NCBI GenBank assembly: GCA_021772155.1
Contig: JADYXS010000107.1
Coordinates: 1 to 40,872, forward strand
DNA: 40,872 nucleotides
From: Candidatus Obscuribacter sp.
GTDB taxonomy: Bacteria; Cyanobacteriota; Vampirovibrionia; Obscuribacterales; Obscuribacteraceae
Direction of reading: 5' to 3'
This document shows positions 1-8,868 of the stretch, piece after piece; the stretch's first letter is position 1, and each line of letters begins with the position of its first letter. Under the pieces are notes generated by a model. The model worked only from the letters and a program-made list of their open reading frames with translations, made no database searches and had not been told where the DNA came from. A program made the translations under genes and the position numbers.

Positions 1-14
1 ATGGCATTTTTCTG

Positions 15-785
15 ATGACAATTGATCCACAATCCTTCGTGATATTCACCGATGGCGCTTGTTCGGGTAATCCGGGACCAGGCGGCTGGGGTAGCATCGT
101 CGCCATGCCGAACGGTAGGGTACGTGAGCTAGGTGGCGGTGAACGTGCCACCACGAACAACCGCATGGAGATGATGGCTGCCATTGAAGCGCTCGGAGAA
201 GTGCTTGTAGTTGGTCCGGCCAACGTCGTTTTGCATACGGACTCGACGTACCTGATACGCGGCATTACGCAGTGGATATGGGGATGGCGGTCACGCGGTT
301 GGAAGAGCGCTGAAGGGAAAGACGTTGCGAATAGAGATTTGTGGGAAGAGCTGGCGCGGCAAATCACGCAGTTGAAACCACACGTTGTCGATTGGCGACA
401 CGTGCGTGGGCACGAAGGAATTCCTGGTAACGAACGATGCGATGAGATTGCCGTTGGTTATTCCAAGGGAACGTTTGTCGCCCTCTACAATGGCTCAAGT
501 GACGACTACGATGTTGACCTGAACGCACTGCCAGAGAATTTGCCTTTGCCGGAAAGAAAACCATCGAGCGGTGGCAGCAGTGGCAGCAAAAGTAGCGGTG
601 GACCGGCCTCTTATCTCAGCTACCACGGCGGTGTTGTGCGGCGCCACAAGACTTGGGCCCAATGCGAAAGCCGAGTGAAAGGTCAATCGAACGCCAAATT
701 TAAGAAAGCGAAATCGCAACAAGACGAACGTGAGATTCTCAGCTCATGGGGACTTGATCCGAAATGCAATGTGGTCGACGAGTGA
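15..785 (+). CDS. rnhA: Ribonuclease HI with C-terminal hybrid-binding-like domain
   Basis: Endonuclease that cuts the RNA strand of RNA-DNA hybrids (primer and R-loop removal, cytoplasmic). Residues 8-150 form a complete RNase HI domain: TDGACSGNPGPGGW with D13, E52 in NNRMEMM, D76 in HTDSTY, H133 in RGHEG and D143 in NERCDE, so the whole DEDD active site plus the assisting histidine is present. A Ser/Gly-rich linker (about 183-197) leads to residues 199-247, with YLSYHGG, HKTWAQCESRVKG and AKFKK. This resembles the viroplasmin/HBD module normally found at the N-terminus of eukaryotic-type RNase H1. At 256 aa it is about 100 aa longer than E. coli RNase HI. The ATG at 15 shares its A with a TGA at 13-15, so it may be coupled to a gene ending just outside the window. 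The RNase HI call is firm; the tail assignment is by motif. Confidence 0.95.
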   Translation: MTIDPQSFVIFTDGACSGNPGPGGWGSIVAMPNGRVRELGGGERATTNNRMEMMAAIEALGEVLVVGPANVVLHTDSTYLIRGITQWIWGWRSRGWKSAEGKDVANRDLWEELARQITQLKPHVVDWRHVRGHEGIPGNERCDEIAVGYSKGTFVALYNGSSDDYDVDLNALPENLPLPERKPSSGGSSGSKSSGGPASYLSYHGGVVRRHKTWAQCESRVKGQSNAKFKKAKSQQDEREILSSWGLDPKCNVVDE

Positions 786-843
786 TTCGGATGCCTGGAT
801 CTAATTGGCAATTGCAAAGATCGCCTCGATAGACCTTCTTTAG

Positions 844-1380
844 TCAATTTCTGGAGAAAACCCAGTTATTGTAGCGTGCGCCGAGAACTTGGCTCAGCCA
901 TTCTTCCGGCGTCGGTTTCGTGCCATGCCGCGAATTCTCCTCGTAAAAGGGAATACCGAAATCCAGTTTCTTCGTAACGACTATCGGACCCATTAACCTG
1001 AACTGGTAATCTCCTTGCCAGAGTAAGTCAGAAATAGCATCCTGAAGGAAGTTGCAGAGCACAGTAGTGTGCCGCTCAGCCGGTAGTAAGCTGGTCATGT
1101 GAGCATTCACCAGGCTCGCGTTGCATGGCTCGTTGTTCCGTTGCTTTTGCCACTCTTGAAATACCTTTTGCTTGTAATCGGCGTCAGCGGGAGTGCAAAT
1201 GACGAAAGTGTATTTCAGTCCTTTTTTCGAGCACATCATCACGTTGGAGAAATAAAAATTCCAGTCTCTACCCAAGATTGGAATCGATTCTTGCAGTTTG
1301 GTGAAGAATCTTTCGTCGTCTAGTTTGTAGTCCGGTAAAGATAACAGCTCGGTGGCTTCCCTCGCGGCCTGTTCAATCAT
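844..1380 (-). CDS. Conserved-looking hypothetical protein (178 aa)
   Basis: I do not recognise a family. The product is a soluble-looking mixed alpha/beta protein without signal peptide or membrane segment. It has scattered Cys and aromatic residues, with an FICTPADADYKQKVFQEWQKQR stretch near the middle and a C-terminal EEWLSQVLGARYNNWVF. The ATG at 1380 has a good ribosome-binding site (GGAGGA, 9 nt upstream), which supports translation. It is convergent with the RNase HI gene (58 nt between stops) and divergent from the next gene. The coding assignment is fairly secure, the function unknown. Confidence 0.7.
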   Translation of the reverse strand: MIEQAAREATELLSLPDYKLDDERFFTKLQESIPILGRDWNFYFSNVMMCSKKGLKYTFVICTPADADYKQKVFQEWQKQRNNEPCNASLVNAHMTSLLPAERHTTVLCNFLQDAISDLLWQGDYQFRLMGPIVVTKKLDFGIPFYEENSRHGTKPTPEEWLSQVLGARYNNWVFSRN

Positions 1381-1557
1381 GGATTACATTCCTCCGACAA
1401 GTAACTGCTCTAGCGTGTCTTGCAGTTTAATTGGAGAAGCGTGTTGGGTTGGTGAGCCAATTGTGAGTGATTTGTAGAACCTAAATGGACCACTATTGAT
1501 ATGATGTAATTTAAGCCACCTGTATCCTGTCCGAAAATTCCGAAAATATCACCCCGC

Positions 1558-2232
1558 TTGAAGAAACCTGATAGATTGAAAACCCATAGAATCATTGTCT
1601 TGTTGTTAGTCCTGATATTTCTTGCAATGCCAGAGAAAGCCGAAGCCCAGTTACTCAAATTCCCAGGAACTCCGGTCAAGCAAGTGACTGTGGCTGGAGG
1701 TAACTTGGAGGCGAACGTGAATTCGGCTGCCGGCGTCGATCCTGGAAAAGCGGTGAAATATTCAGACGCAAGTGACGAGCTAGGCGTGGTCGTTCTTGAT
1801 GCCGCGGTGTCCAAGGCAATCAAGGAAATCTTCGCAGCTCCCCAGCTTGTAGGGCGGGGGCTTGCCTCTACAAGCGACCGTGTTTTGTCGGCTTCTCAGA
1901 TTGTTGAACTCGGCAAATCTGAAAATCCGTGGATCGTGCGATATTGCGCTGAGCGAGGGAAGCCATACCTGACTCACTTAGCCAACAAAGAGTTTCTCAT
2001 GAGCGAGTTTGAGCAGGAAGCACATGTGCGTGTGGCGGCTCAAGGAGGCTCAATGTGCATGACGTTCTTCAAGCATGAGGCGCACGCCTTCGCCGTGAGT
2101 GGTGGCAAGTTGGTTCACATATATTTGATACGTACTTTGATACCAGGTTCTCAATCGGAAAACCATGAAGCGTTGCTGAAGAGCAACTCTGTGAAGTTCC
2201 GATCGATACTATCTACTATTCAGTGGGAGTAA
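1558..2232 (+). CDS. Exported protein of unknown function (224 aa)
   Basis: Residues 1-30 are a textbook Sec signal peptide: a basic start (KKPDRLKTHR), a hydrophobic core (IIVLLLVLIFLAM) and a likely cleavage after AEA before QLLKFPG. The mature part of about 194 aa is soluble-looking, with two cysteines near the middle and C-terminal half and a Met/Cys/His-containing stretch (SMCMTFFKHEAHAF). No family recognised. The TTG start at 1558 is chosen because the next ATG (1627) would remove the signal peptide; no clear ribosome-binding site precedes it, so the exact start is uncertain. It stands alone, divergent from the gene at 844-1380. Confidence 0.65.
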   Translation: MKKPDRLKTHRIIVLLLVLIFLAMPEKAEAQLLKFPGTPVKQVTVAGGNLEANVNSAAGVDPGKAVKYSDASDELGVVVLDAAVSKAIKEIFAAPQLVGRGLASTSDRVLSASQIVELGKSENPWIVRYCAERGKPYLTHLANKEFLMSEFEQEAHVRVAAQGGSMCMTFFKHEAHAFAVSGGKLVHIYLIRTLIPGSQSENHEALLKSNSVKFRSILSTIQWE

Positions 2233-2686
2233 TGTTCGGCGTGTAGCCCGCGTTGCCCTGGTGGTGCATGGTATGCAAGAAAAGGCGCACTGCTATCTTG
2301 ATAAGGCTACTCATTTGAACTAGTGGTGCGAGCAGTCCCAGATGCTGATGTGTTCACCGCAAGTTGTAAATGTCCGTGTCACGAAACTGCCAAAATCATC
2401 AATAGGCGCCAATCTCGGCGTCAGTTTTGTGTGCAAAAACACACTTGTCCTTAGTGTGACATCGTTGTACTATCAACGAATGGGATTCCTCGAATATGCA
2501 GAACGTGAGAATCCCAAGTAACCAACTCTCGAAAGAGGGTCATTCAACGCCGACCGTGACGGTGGCATGAAGATCGATATTCACGAGGCAAAGATGGTCG
2601 AGTATCGCGTATTGATTTTTAGCCATCTTCATTTGATTTCGAAAAGACGTCGGATCCGGTAACGTGTGGACACTTCGAAAGTGCGT
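2233..2686. other. Intergenic stretch without a convincing gene
   Basis: I see no ORF with a plausible start, ribosome-binding site and protein-like composition in these ~450 nt. A short plus-strand ORF begins with ATG at 2567 and a short minus-strand one overlaps it; both are about 30 codons and unsupported. A weak 5-bp hairpin (GTGTG...CACAC around an A-rich loop) lies near 2430-2450. The right end runs into the palindromic repeat at 2687. Confidence 0.5.
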
Positions 2687-2716
2687 GTAAGAGGGGAGGG
2701 GCTTGTCCCCTCCCGA
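2687..2716. repeat. Dispersed GC-rich palindromic repeat, copy next to intron
   Basis: Starts GTAAGAGGGG and forms a perfect 8-bp hairpin: GGGAGGGG (2694-2701), loop CTTGT, CCCCTCCC (2707-2714). The same core recurs at 10408, 24109, 31309, 31346 and 40774. The group II intron begins 6 nt after this stem. Confidence 0.85.
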
Positions 2717-2720
2717 TTTG

Positions 2721-3565
2721 GTGTGCCATGCATGTTTGATAACTGGAGGTGAAAGTCCCCGCAGAACCTGATAGCGGTGAACTGTAGCGGAGCGCAAGGG
2801 CTAAAGCCGCGAGGCAGGTCTGAAGGAAGCGCCGAGCAAAGTCGCGACTTGACGAACAGAAATTGGATATGAGGCGAGTATGAGCCGGACGAGCCAGCCA
2901 ATGATGGCGAAGTCCATAGCTATCAAGGTTCATAGGCGTAGATCCAGCAAGTGTGCGATGAAAGTGATCAAACTTACCGTGGGAGATCTGCGATGTGTCG
3001 TGTAAACGACTGAGAAGCCGAGAGGTAACTGATCGCATCGCAGAAGTCAGCAGAGGACATATTAAGCGACACCATCGGACAAGCGCGGAGTAACGTGAGC
3101 AGTGGAAGTTGTATGCCGAAGGTCCAAACAGTGCAAGGAAGTCGGACGAGGTACTCATGGACGGAAAGCAGCAGAATAATCGGGAAAATCCGTCCTCAGA
3201 TAGAAAGGCGCAGAGTGAAGCTCTGCAAGAGCTATCACGAGGGTCTGAACCGTTCACGGTGGAAAACGAAACCGGCGACCAAGGGACAGAACGGCTGATG
3301 GAGGAAATACTCGACAGGGAAAACCTGAAGACAGCATTGAGAGCAGTTCTAAAGAACAAAGGCGCACCAGGGATAGACGGGATGACCGTCGATGATCTTC
3401 CTGGATACCCTGCCTTGAGCCTTGCCCTTCCGAATCGCTACTTTGCTGCTCTTGGATTACCTTCACTTGCCCGGCATCCTCAGTTGCACTGAATCGCCGT
3501 GTACGGACCCGTATGCACGGTGGTGTGGCAGGGAGGAGTCCGTGAGGACTGCCCCTATGCCGATT
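2721..3565 (+). mobile_element. Degenerate group II intron with internally deleted ORF
   Basis: The 5' end GTGTGCC at 2721 is followed by the usual domain I core (AACTGGAGGTGAAAGTCC at about 2740-2757). Near the 3' end, 3493-3528 matches a group II domain V hairpin (CGCCGTGTACGG with CCGTATGCACGGTGG). It is followed by a domain VI-like stem (GGCAGGGAGGAGTCC, loop GTGA, GGACTGCCCCTATGCC), and the intron ends at about 3563-3566 in CCGATTAT. A full intron of this type is about 2 kb or more; this is about 0.85 kb because the reverse-transcriptase ORF is mostly gone. The RNA parts look largely intact, so it might still splice or be mobilised in trans. It lies beside a palindromic hairpin repeat, reminiscent of introns that insert after hairpins. 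Exact ends are uncertain by a few nt. Confidence 0.85.
3157..3492 (+). pseudogene. ltrA: Truncated group II intron reverse transcriptase/maturase
   Basis: From the ATG at 3157 the first ~75 codons match the N-terminus of group II intron-encoded proteins, including LMEEILDRENLKTALRAVLKN and the hallmark KGAPGIDGMTVDDLPGY. After LPGY the homology stops. The next ~30 codons do not resemble the family, and a stop follows at 3490-3492 just before domain V. All RT catalytic blocks (including YADD), the maturase domain and any endonuclease are missing, so the protein is non-functional. The deletion joins the RT start to the domain IV/V region. Confidence 0.85.
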
Positions 3566-3596
3566 ATAGACCGCCTTCTGCCGATCCGCGTCCCTA

Positions 3597-6500
3597 TTAC
3601 TCGCTCGATGCGGTGTATACGCCGTTTTTGGCCGTTATTGTCATAAGGATCGCTGCGTCTTGCATGATATGCGCGATGATTTTGCGCTCGTTCGGGGCAT
3701 CAGAATGGCGTAGTTCCGCGAGTGGTTCGATGTTGGTAAGGGCAGATGCCAGGGAGAATTCACCGGCGTGCATAATCTTTCCATCGCCCAGTGGTGATTG
3801 GGTCAATCCACGGATCGCTAATGATTTCGCGGGATTCAAATTGTCGAAGCCGGCATCGGAATTCGTGGACATCACAAATGCGCCGATTGGAATGTTCATG
3901 CTCTTGCCTGCTGCAACGAAGTTCACGGAGCCCTCGTGATCGTCGTGGAGGTTGTAAATCGTCGCACCATCAGCCGTTTCCATCAAGTAAACAACTGCGC
4001 CATTTTTTATAAAAAGATCGCCGAACTGGGTATTGACCACACCATCTTCGGTGGCAATAATCAATCGTCCGTTCGATACCGGCGAATCGGCTGATTGGCG
4101 AATGAAGCCTTGAAGTGCTAGCAACTCATCTTTACCGGCGAGCCCGATAAGTTGAGACTGTTGGTCGGTCTGCAGGATAATTGGATTGTAGAGACCAGGC
4201 TGGATGCCCAATGTTGGAATGGATGCTGAAAGCGTGGGCGTAACTGGTATCACTGGCGCTGGAACGGGAACCGGAATTGGAGTTGGTGGATTGCTGACTG
4301 CGATTCTCAACAGCATTGGAACTCCCTGCATTGCAGAGATGTTTCCGTAAGTGAATGCCGTCGTTGGATCCAGAATGGTTGCGTTGAATGGTGTAAGTGT
4401 CACAGGATCAAGATTGCCGAATGCCACGAACTGCCCTGCCGCAATGAAACCGCTCCCTGTGAGATTTATTGGATTGCCGAAGGATTGAAATCCAACCACG
4501 CCAGAATTAGAGTCCGGTGAGGGGGTTGCGGCAACGAGGAAACCGTCGTTGTGGACATTTAGGGTTGGGGCGGTACTGCTGAAGGCGATCGAGCCGGCCT
4601 GAAACAATCCGAATGCAGCGATCGTTATTGGTGGCTGGATTTCGAAGCTCCCACCAGATTGTAGTGCTACTTTGCCGCCGGACAGTAAGCCGATGGCCAC
4701 AATGTCGCCTCCGATATTGGTGCAGCCGCAGGCTCCGATGACAAATGGGGCCGAGCTGAGCTGTGTCAACGTGACGTTTCCGGCGAGTCCTGAAAAGGAG
4801 GTCGTATCGATTGAAGTAAAGTCACCAGCGAGAGCCAGTGTATTCGCCACAACGGTGACATTGCCACCATTCCCAGCAAGGCCGTCTGCACTGGTTCTTA
4901 CGGCAGGACCGCTGAAGTTCTCTATTTCAGCTGTTCCTTGCGGAGTCAGGATTGTGACGTTGCCGCCGCTTGCATCATCCACACCTTGGGCGGAAATCCC
5001 GCCGAATTGTTGATAGCCCTGCCCTGCTTGGATGAAAACGTTTCCAGCGCGGTTTCCGGCTCCGAATCCGTCAGTAATTATGTCTCCTTGCATTGTAATG
5101 CCGCCGGTCGGCGCGGAGATGGTTACGTTTCCGCCGTTACCGCCACCACTGTTGCTGGTATCCAAGCATGAGCCGCAGATCGATAGATTGCCTGTGGCTG
5201 CACTAATCTGAACTCCGGCGTAAGGATTTCCGTTGATATTGATGTCGGATGAAATTGCGTTGGCGGTGAGGTTAACGCCGTAGCCAGGGGCTCCTGTGAT
5301 GTCCAGGAAGTCGCTGATGATGCTGCCACCATTGACGCTAATTGCATTTGCCCCGGCGGTACTGAAAGCTATGTCGCCGGCTAAGGGGGGGCCGTTGGCC
5401 TGAATACTTGCTCCCAGGCCCTGAGTGATTGTCAGGTCACCGTCCGTTTGGAACTGCACCGACGCTGCATTCAAGAGTGATGTTGAGGCCAGCAGTCCGT
5501 TGTTCTCTATGTTTGCAGATGAGATGTACAACGTTCCGTCGGTAGCGATGATCGACGCGTTGTTCGTGAAAGTCGAGGGTGTTGGGCTAAAAACTGTCAA
5601 AGCAATGGTTTCGCCACTGATGTTGGCGTTCGCTACGAAGCTGGCAACCGCTAATGCATTCACGTTGGGCGCTGTTATGGCGCCAGTAGTGATGATGTTG
5701 CTGTCGGTCGCAAGGGTAAGGAAAAAACTGAATGCATTTGCGCTGTTTATGCTGCCGTCGGTTCCAAATACGATCGGGTTGGGGTCTGTAGAGGTCGGCG
5801 GTAGCGCGTAGAGATTGATGGTGCCGGTGCTTGCGTTGCCGCCGTTAGACGTCAGCGTGCCTGCTGTGATGGACGCGAGTGAACCGCCACCCTGTGCTCC
5901 GCCTGCGATCAGGTTGATATTGCCGTTGTCGCCACCACTAACTCCGCTCGCGTCAATAGAATTTGAGGCATCGACCATATCAATACGCCCATTGCCCAAA
6001 CCTACTGTACCGGTATACGCAACCAGTGTTGTGTCGGCGCCAGCGCAACCTATGCAAGGTCCAATGGAATTGCTGGAAATGGTGTTGTTGCCAGAAAAGA
6101 TAATGTTTCCGCCAGCGGTTGAGTTGCCATTTATCGTCACGTCGGACACCGCGTTCCCAAGCACAGGCGGTGCGCCAGGGATAGTTAATATCGGGACCGA
6201 TGCTGATGTAACAAGCGCCCCGGCCACTAAGTAGATAGGGAAACCTTGACCATTGATGTCTTGCGCGGTAATGGAAACATTCGGATCAATGATAATGTTG
6301 TTGCTCGCAATGATCGCTAGGGCTTCACCAACCGAGATGTTGCCAGTAATTGTGATATCACCTGCATCATTGAAGTAGGTTGGATCGCCAGTGCAAGTAA
6401 TTTCACCAAGAGTCAAATTACCTGTTGATGAACCTAAGTGCACCATATCGGCTATTGTACTCAACGTGCCGTTCACCGTGCCGAGCATGGCGTTGATTTC

Positions 6501-7355
6501 ACCACCCGGCGCGATTAGGTTGATTTCTTTTGCAATGAAGTCGCCATCATTGATGGAAATGTTTTGCAATGCTGATTGAGCGGAGCCTATGTTGATGCTG
6601 CCATTACTTGCTTGAAGGAGCCCTGACACATTGTTCAGAATATTGTTCTGAATCAATGAGTTGATATTGATATTGCCCATGGCGGCGGTGATGGTGCCAC
6701 TATTGATTATTGAGCCGATACCGGAAGTTAGGTTGATGTTTTGAACCGCTTGCATAACGCCGGAGTTGACGATCGCGGCAGAAGAAGCTAGCGCGGTAAT
6801 GTTGCCCGCGCTTGTCATCGTGCCGGCGTTGACGAAGTTGTTTACGGCAGTGACATTCAAATTGCCGGCACTTTCAATCAAGCCACTGTTCACAAAGCTG
6901 TTGACGTTAAAGTTCAAGCCAAAGTTTGTCACCAGATTTGCGAATCCGCTGAGACCGCCTTGCGGCAATACGGAGGTGAAGATTGCGCTTGTCTGGTTAT
7001 TGAACTGGTTAGCGTTGATGGTGGCGGCAGTGACGTTCGCGACGGACGAAACTGCGTAGATGGTGCCGCCGTTACTGATGGTCCCGGGCACGGTTCCGTT
7101 GCCCCCGCCTGAACCGAAGTCGAGGATTAAAGTCGACCCATTTTGCACAGTCAAGTTGGAGATCGCTGCCAGGTCGCTGGCATTCAAGACCTGGGTACCT
7201 GTGACAACGTGATCTTGTGGCTGAGTGGTTGTCACCGGTGTCACGGCCGGCGCCACCGCGGCCTCTTGACCCAGCGCGATTTCGGGAATGAACATGCACT
7301 GTAAAAGCAGCGTACCGAGGGTTAGCGCCAGGGCGAGCTTGCGTCTTGTATTCAT
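3597..7355 (-). CDS. Large exported beta-repeat protein with C-terminal FecR-like region
   Basis: A 1252-residue secreted or surface protein. The start is set at the ATG at 7355 because it gives a clean signal peptide (MNTRRKLALALTLG..., cut near ALGQ); an ATG 33 nt upstream only adds an odd leader. Residues ~60-1020 are rich in Asn, Gly, Thr, Ser and Ala with irregular repeats of the type N-I-T/N-hydrophobic-x-G (SAGNLNVTAVNNF, SAGNITALAS, GNININS). This is typical of right-handed beta-helix or filamentous-haemagglutinin-like passengers. A Pro/Val linker (PIPVPVPAPVIPVTP, ~1026-1040) separates it from a globular C-terminus. There, residues ~1105-1150 (FGDLFIKNGAVVYLMET, TIYNLHDDHEGSV) look FecR-like. 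No autotransporter barrel or two-partner-secretion motif was recognised. Likely an adhesin or surface fibre; function inferred from architecture only. Confidence 0.8.
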   Translation of the reverse strand: MNTRRKLALALTLGTLLLQCMFIPEIALGQEAAVAPAVTPVTTTQPQDHVVTGTQVLNASDLAAISNLTVQNGSTLILDFGSGGGNGTVPGTISNGGTIYAVSSVANVTAATINANQFNNQTSAIFTSVLPQGGLSGFANLVTNFGLNFNVNSFVNSGLIESAGNLNVTAVNNFVNAGTMTSAGNITALASSAAIVNSGVMQAVQNINLTSGIGSIINSGTITAAMGNININSLIQNNILNNVSGLLQASNGSINIGSAQSALQNISINDGDFIAKEINLIAPGGEINAMLGTVNGTLSTIADMVHLGSSTGNLTLGEITCTGDPTYFNDAGDITITGNISVGEALAIIASNNIIIDPNVSITAQDINGQGFPIYLVAGALVTSASVPILTIPGAPPVLGNAVSDVTINGNSTAGGNIIFSGNNTISSNSIGPCIGCAGADTTLVAYTGTVGLGNGRIDMVDASNSIDASGVSGGDNGNINLIAGGAQGGGSLASITAGTLTSNGGNASTGTINLYALPPTSTDPNPIVFGTDGSINSANAFSFFLTLATDSNIITTGAITAPNVNALAVASFVANANISGETIALTVFSPTPSTFTNNASIIATDGTLYISSANIENNGLLASTSLLNAASVQFQTDGDLTITQGLGASIQANGPPLAGDIAFSTAGANAISVNGGSIISDFLDITGAPGYGVNLTANAISSDININGNPYAGVQISAATGNLSICGSCLDTSNSGGGNGGNVTISAPTGGITMQGDIITDGFGAGNRAGNVFIQAGQGYQQFGGISAQGVDDASGGNVTILTPQGTAEIENFSGPAVRTSADGLAGNGGNVTVVANTLALAGDFTSIDTTSFSGLAGNVTLTQLSSAPFVIGACGCTNIGGDIVAIGLLSGGKVALQSGGSFEIQPPITIAAFGLFQAGSIAFSSTAPTLNVHNDGFLVAATPSPDSNSGVVGFQSFGNPINLTGSGFIAAGQFVAFGNLDPVTLTPFNATILDPTTAFTYGNISAMQGVPMLLRIAVSNPPTPIPVPVPAPVIPVTPTLSASIPTLGIQPGLYNPIILQTDQQSQLIGLAGKDELLALQGFIRQSADSPVSNGRLIIATEDGVVNTQFGDLFIKNGAVVYLMETADGATIYNLHDDHEGSVNFVAAGKSMNIPIGAFVMSTNSDAGFDNLNPAKSLAIRGLTQSPLGDGKIMHAGEFSLASALTNIEPLAELRHSDAPNERKIIAHIMQDAAILMTITAKNGVYTASSE

Positions 7356-7388
7356 GACAAGGATTCCGTAAGGCAGTGAGCTCATCAT

Positions 7389-7587
7389 AGCGGATGAGCC
7401 ACGATTACTCGGTCACCTCGTCGCCCGAATCCGGCAACCCGGGCTATTGTTAATCTGAATTTCTCTTAGTGGTCGTTACTAACTGTGCGACGGCAGCTGT
7501 CGGGGCAACACCATGCGCTGCCCGGGTGGCCTGGCGCCACCGTCTACAATCCAAAGCCGTCGGGACTGCGGCGCTCTCCAGGGTTCA
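7389..7587. other. Intergenic region between co-directional minus-strand genes
   Basis: About 200 nt between the stop of the 346-aa membrane protein and the start of the beta-repeat protein. It must hold the promoter for the latter, but I see no clear -35/-10 pair. A 6-bp hairpin (GGTGGC, 5-nt loop, GCCACC, near 7525-7541) lacks a T-tract, so a terminator role is only possible. Confidence 0.3.
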
Positions 7588-8628
7588 TCAATTCGGTTCG
7601 TTTTTCAGCATGGAAAGCTCATCGGGGTCCTCAGAAGACAACCTGGGAGCCGGTGGAATGCACAAGAACATGTGCATCGGATTCAGGGGCGGTACTACAA
7701 AAGCTGCCCCAATTTTGAGTTTGCCACGACGAATCACTTTGATGTTGGCATTCGAATAGAGCATCTTGGATGGATTCATCTTCAGTCGCGGACGTTTCAG
7801 GAAATGCTTTTCACACAAGGACAACCATGCTCTGCCAGGAGCAAACATTACCAAATCGAGTCCCACTTCAATCGTTTTGCCTGACTCGTGGAGGGGGCCT
7901 GGGCGCACCGAAACAATGGCCGTGCAATCGTAGTTTGCCAAATCCTCGTGTCTTTCGAAGTCCAGAGAGTCTCTTACAGGCTTTAGCAATGCAGGAAGTG
8001 GCATATCCATTCTCAAATATGACGCATAGCCGTGGGCGTACCAGCAATTATGCCCCGCTGTCGCGGCAAACAATGCTGCGTCTACCGGTAATGCTGTGAT
8101 GCCGAAATCTTCTATACTTCGCTTCATTGCATCAGCGACTTCCTGTGCGCTTTCCCGTTCCTTCAGTTCTGCCATGATGATTCTGTACAGCTGGGGTCGG
8201 CGTCTATCGTGCGCTGGAGGTCCACCGGTTGTTAGCACTGCCTGAATTTCTCTATCTAGCGAGAGTGCCATTGAGCTAAACCAATCCGTGGCTGGAGAGT
8301 TTGGCACCATGAAGGAATCTACCGCAACGGCTATCTTGTTCTTGCCAAAGAAGGTAACACGCTGTGCGCCAGCGAGCAGTGGTGATGCGATTACTGGTGG
8401 AGACGCTGCTAATCGCAGCTTCTGTAATTGTTCGATTTGTCTGCCTATTTGCGTGTTGTACCGGCATCCGGCGAGAAACAAGGCGACCGGAATCAAGAAA
8501 AACAGGCCTAGGAAAAGCAGCCCCCACACCGTAAACACGAGGAAAGCGAGCAGCCCTAATGGTCGTATTTCCCGCGAACTAGGATATCTGCGGAATCCGT
8601 TCTTCCGCTCGAGGTCTTCAATTGACAT
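7588..8628 (-). CDS. Membrane-anchored protein of unknown function (346 aa)
   Basis: Residues ~22-55 are strongly hydrophobic (LGLLAFLVFTVWGLLFLGLFFLIPVALFLAG) and probably cross the membrane once or as a hairpin. The remaining ~290 residues would form one soluble domain with features such as DRRRPQLYRIIMAELKERESAQEVADAMK and a Trp/Tyr-rich GHNCWYAHGYASYLRMDMPLPALL. I recognise no family. The start is taken at the ATG at 8628 (MSIEDLERKNGF); a TTG six codons upstream is possible, and neither has a strong ribosome-binding site. It is co-oriented with the beta-repeat gene, 232 nt apart. Confidence 0.7.
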   Translation of the reverse strand: MSIEDLERKNGFRRYPSSREIRPLGLLAFLVFTVWGLLFLGLFFLIPVALFLAGCRYNTQIGRQIEQLQKLRLAASPPVIASPLLAGAQRVTFFGKNKIAVAVDSFMVPNSPATDWFSSMALSLDREIQAVLTTGGPPAHDRRRPQLYRIIMAELKERESAQEVADAMKRSIEDFGITALPVDAALFAATAGHNCWYAHGYASYLRMDMPLPALLKPVRDSLDFERHEDLANYDCTAIVSVRPGPLHESGKTIEVGLDLVMFAPGRAWLSLCEKHFLKRPRLKMNPSKMLYSNANIKVIRRGKLKIGAAFVVPPLNPMHMFLCIPPAPRLSSEDPDELSMLKNEPN

Positions 8629-8734
8629 AGGACTTGGTAGCCGCAAATTCGCAAAGCCTCAAACTTCATCATGAGTCTATTGTACTTGGGTGGGGATGGA
8701 TAGGAAATCGACGAAGACCTCTCCAGCGCTGCCC

Positions 8735-8790
8735 CCTGCTGGACGGGAGGGGCTCTGTAACGGCGGACCGTGAGCCGTTCGTGCTGCAAC
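8735..8790. repeat. Diverged dispersed palindromic repeat
   Basis: Contains GGGAGGGGCTC (8745-8755) related to the core of the dispersed repeat, then a 6-bp hairpin AACGGC...GCCGTT (8759-8764 with 8774-8779) containing GTGAGCCG. That element also appears at 12651, 15967 and 19072. It lies in the divergent spacer between the genes at 8628 and 8869. Confidence 0.5.
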
Positions 8791-8868
8791 GCGATTGATT
8801 TGCATATGCCAGCTAGTTGCCGGAATTGGACTGTAAGTTCATTGCGTTAACCCGCGAGCGTAAACCTT

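Noticed and set aside
4672-7059. Several plus-strand open frames antisense to the beta-repeat protein
   Set aside because: They follow from the biased Asn/Gly/Thr codons of the minus-strand gene; no ribosome-binding sites and valine/alanine-rich, repetitive non-protein-like sequence.
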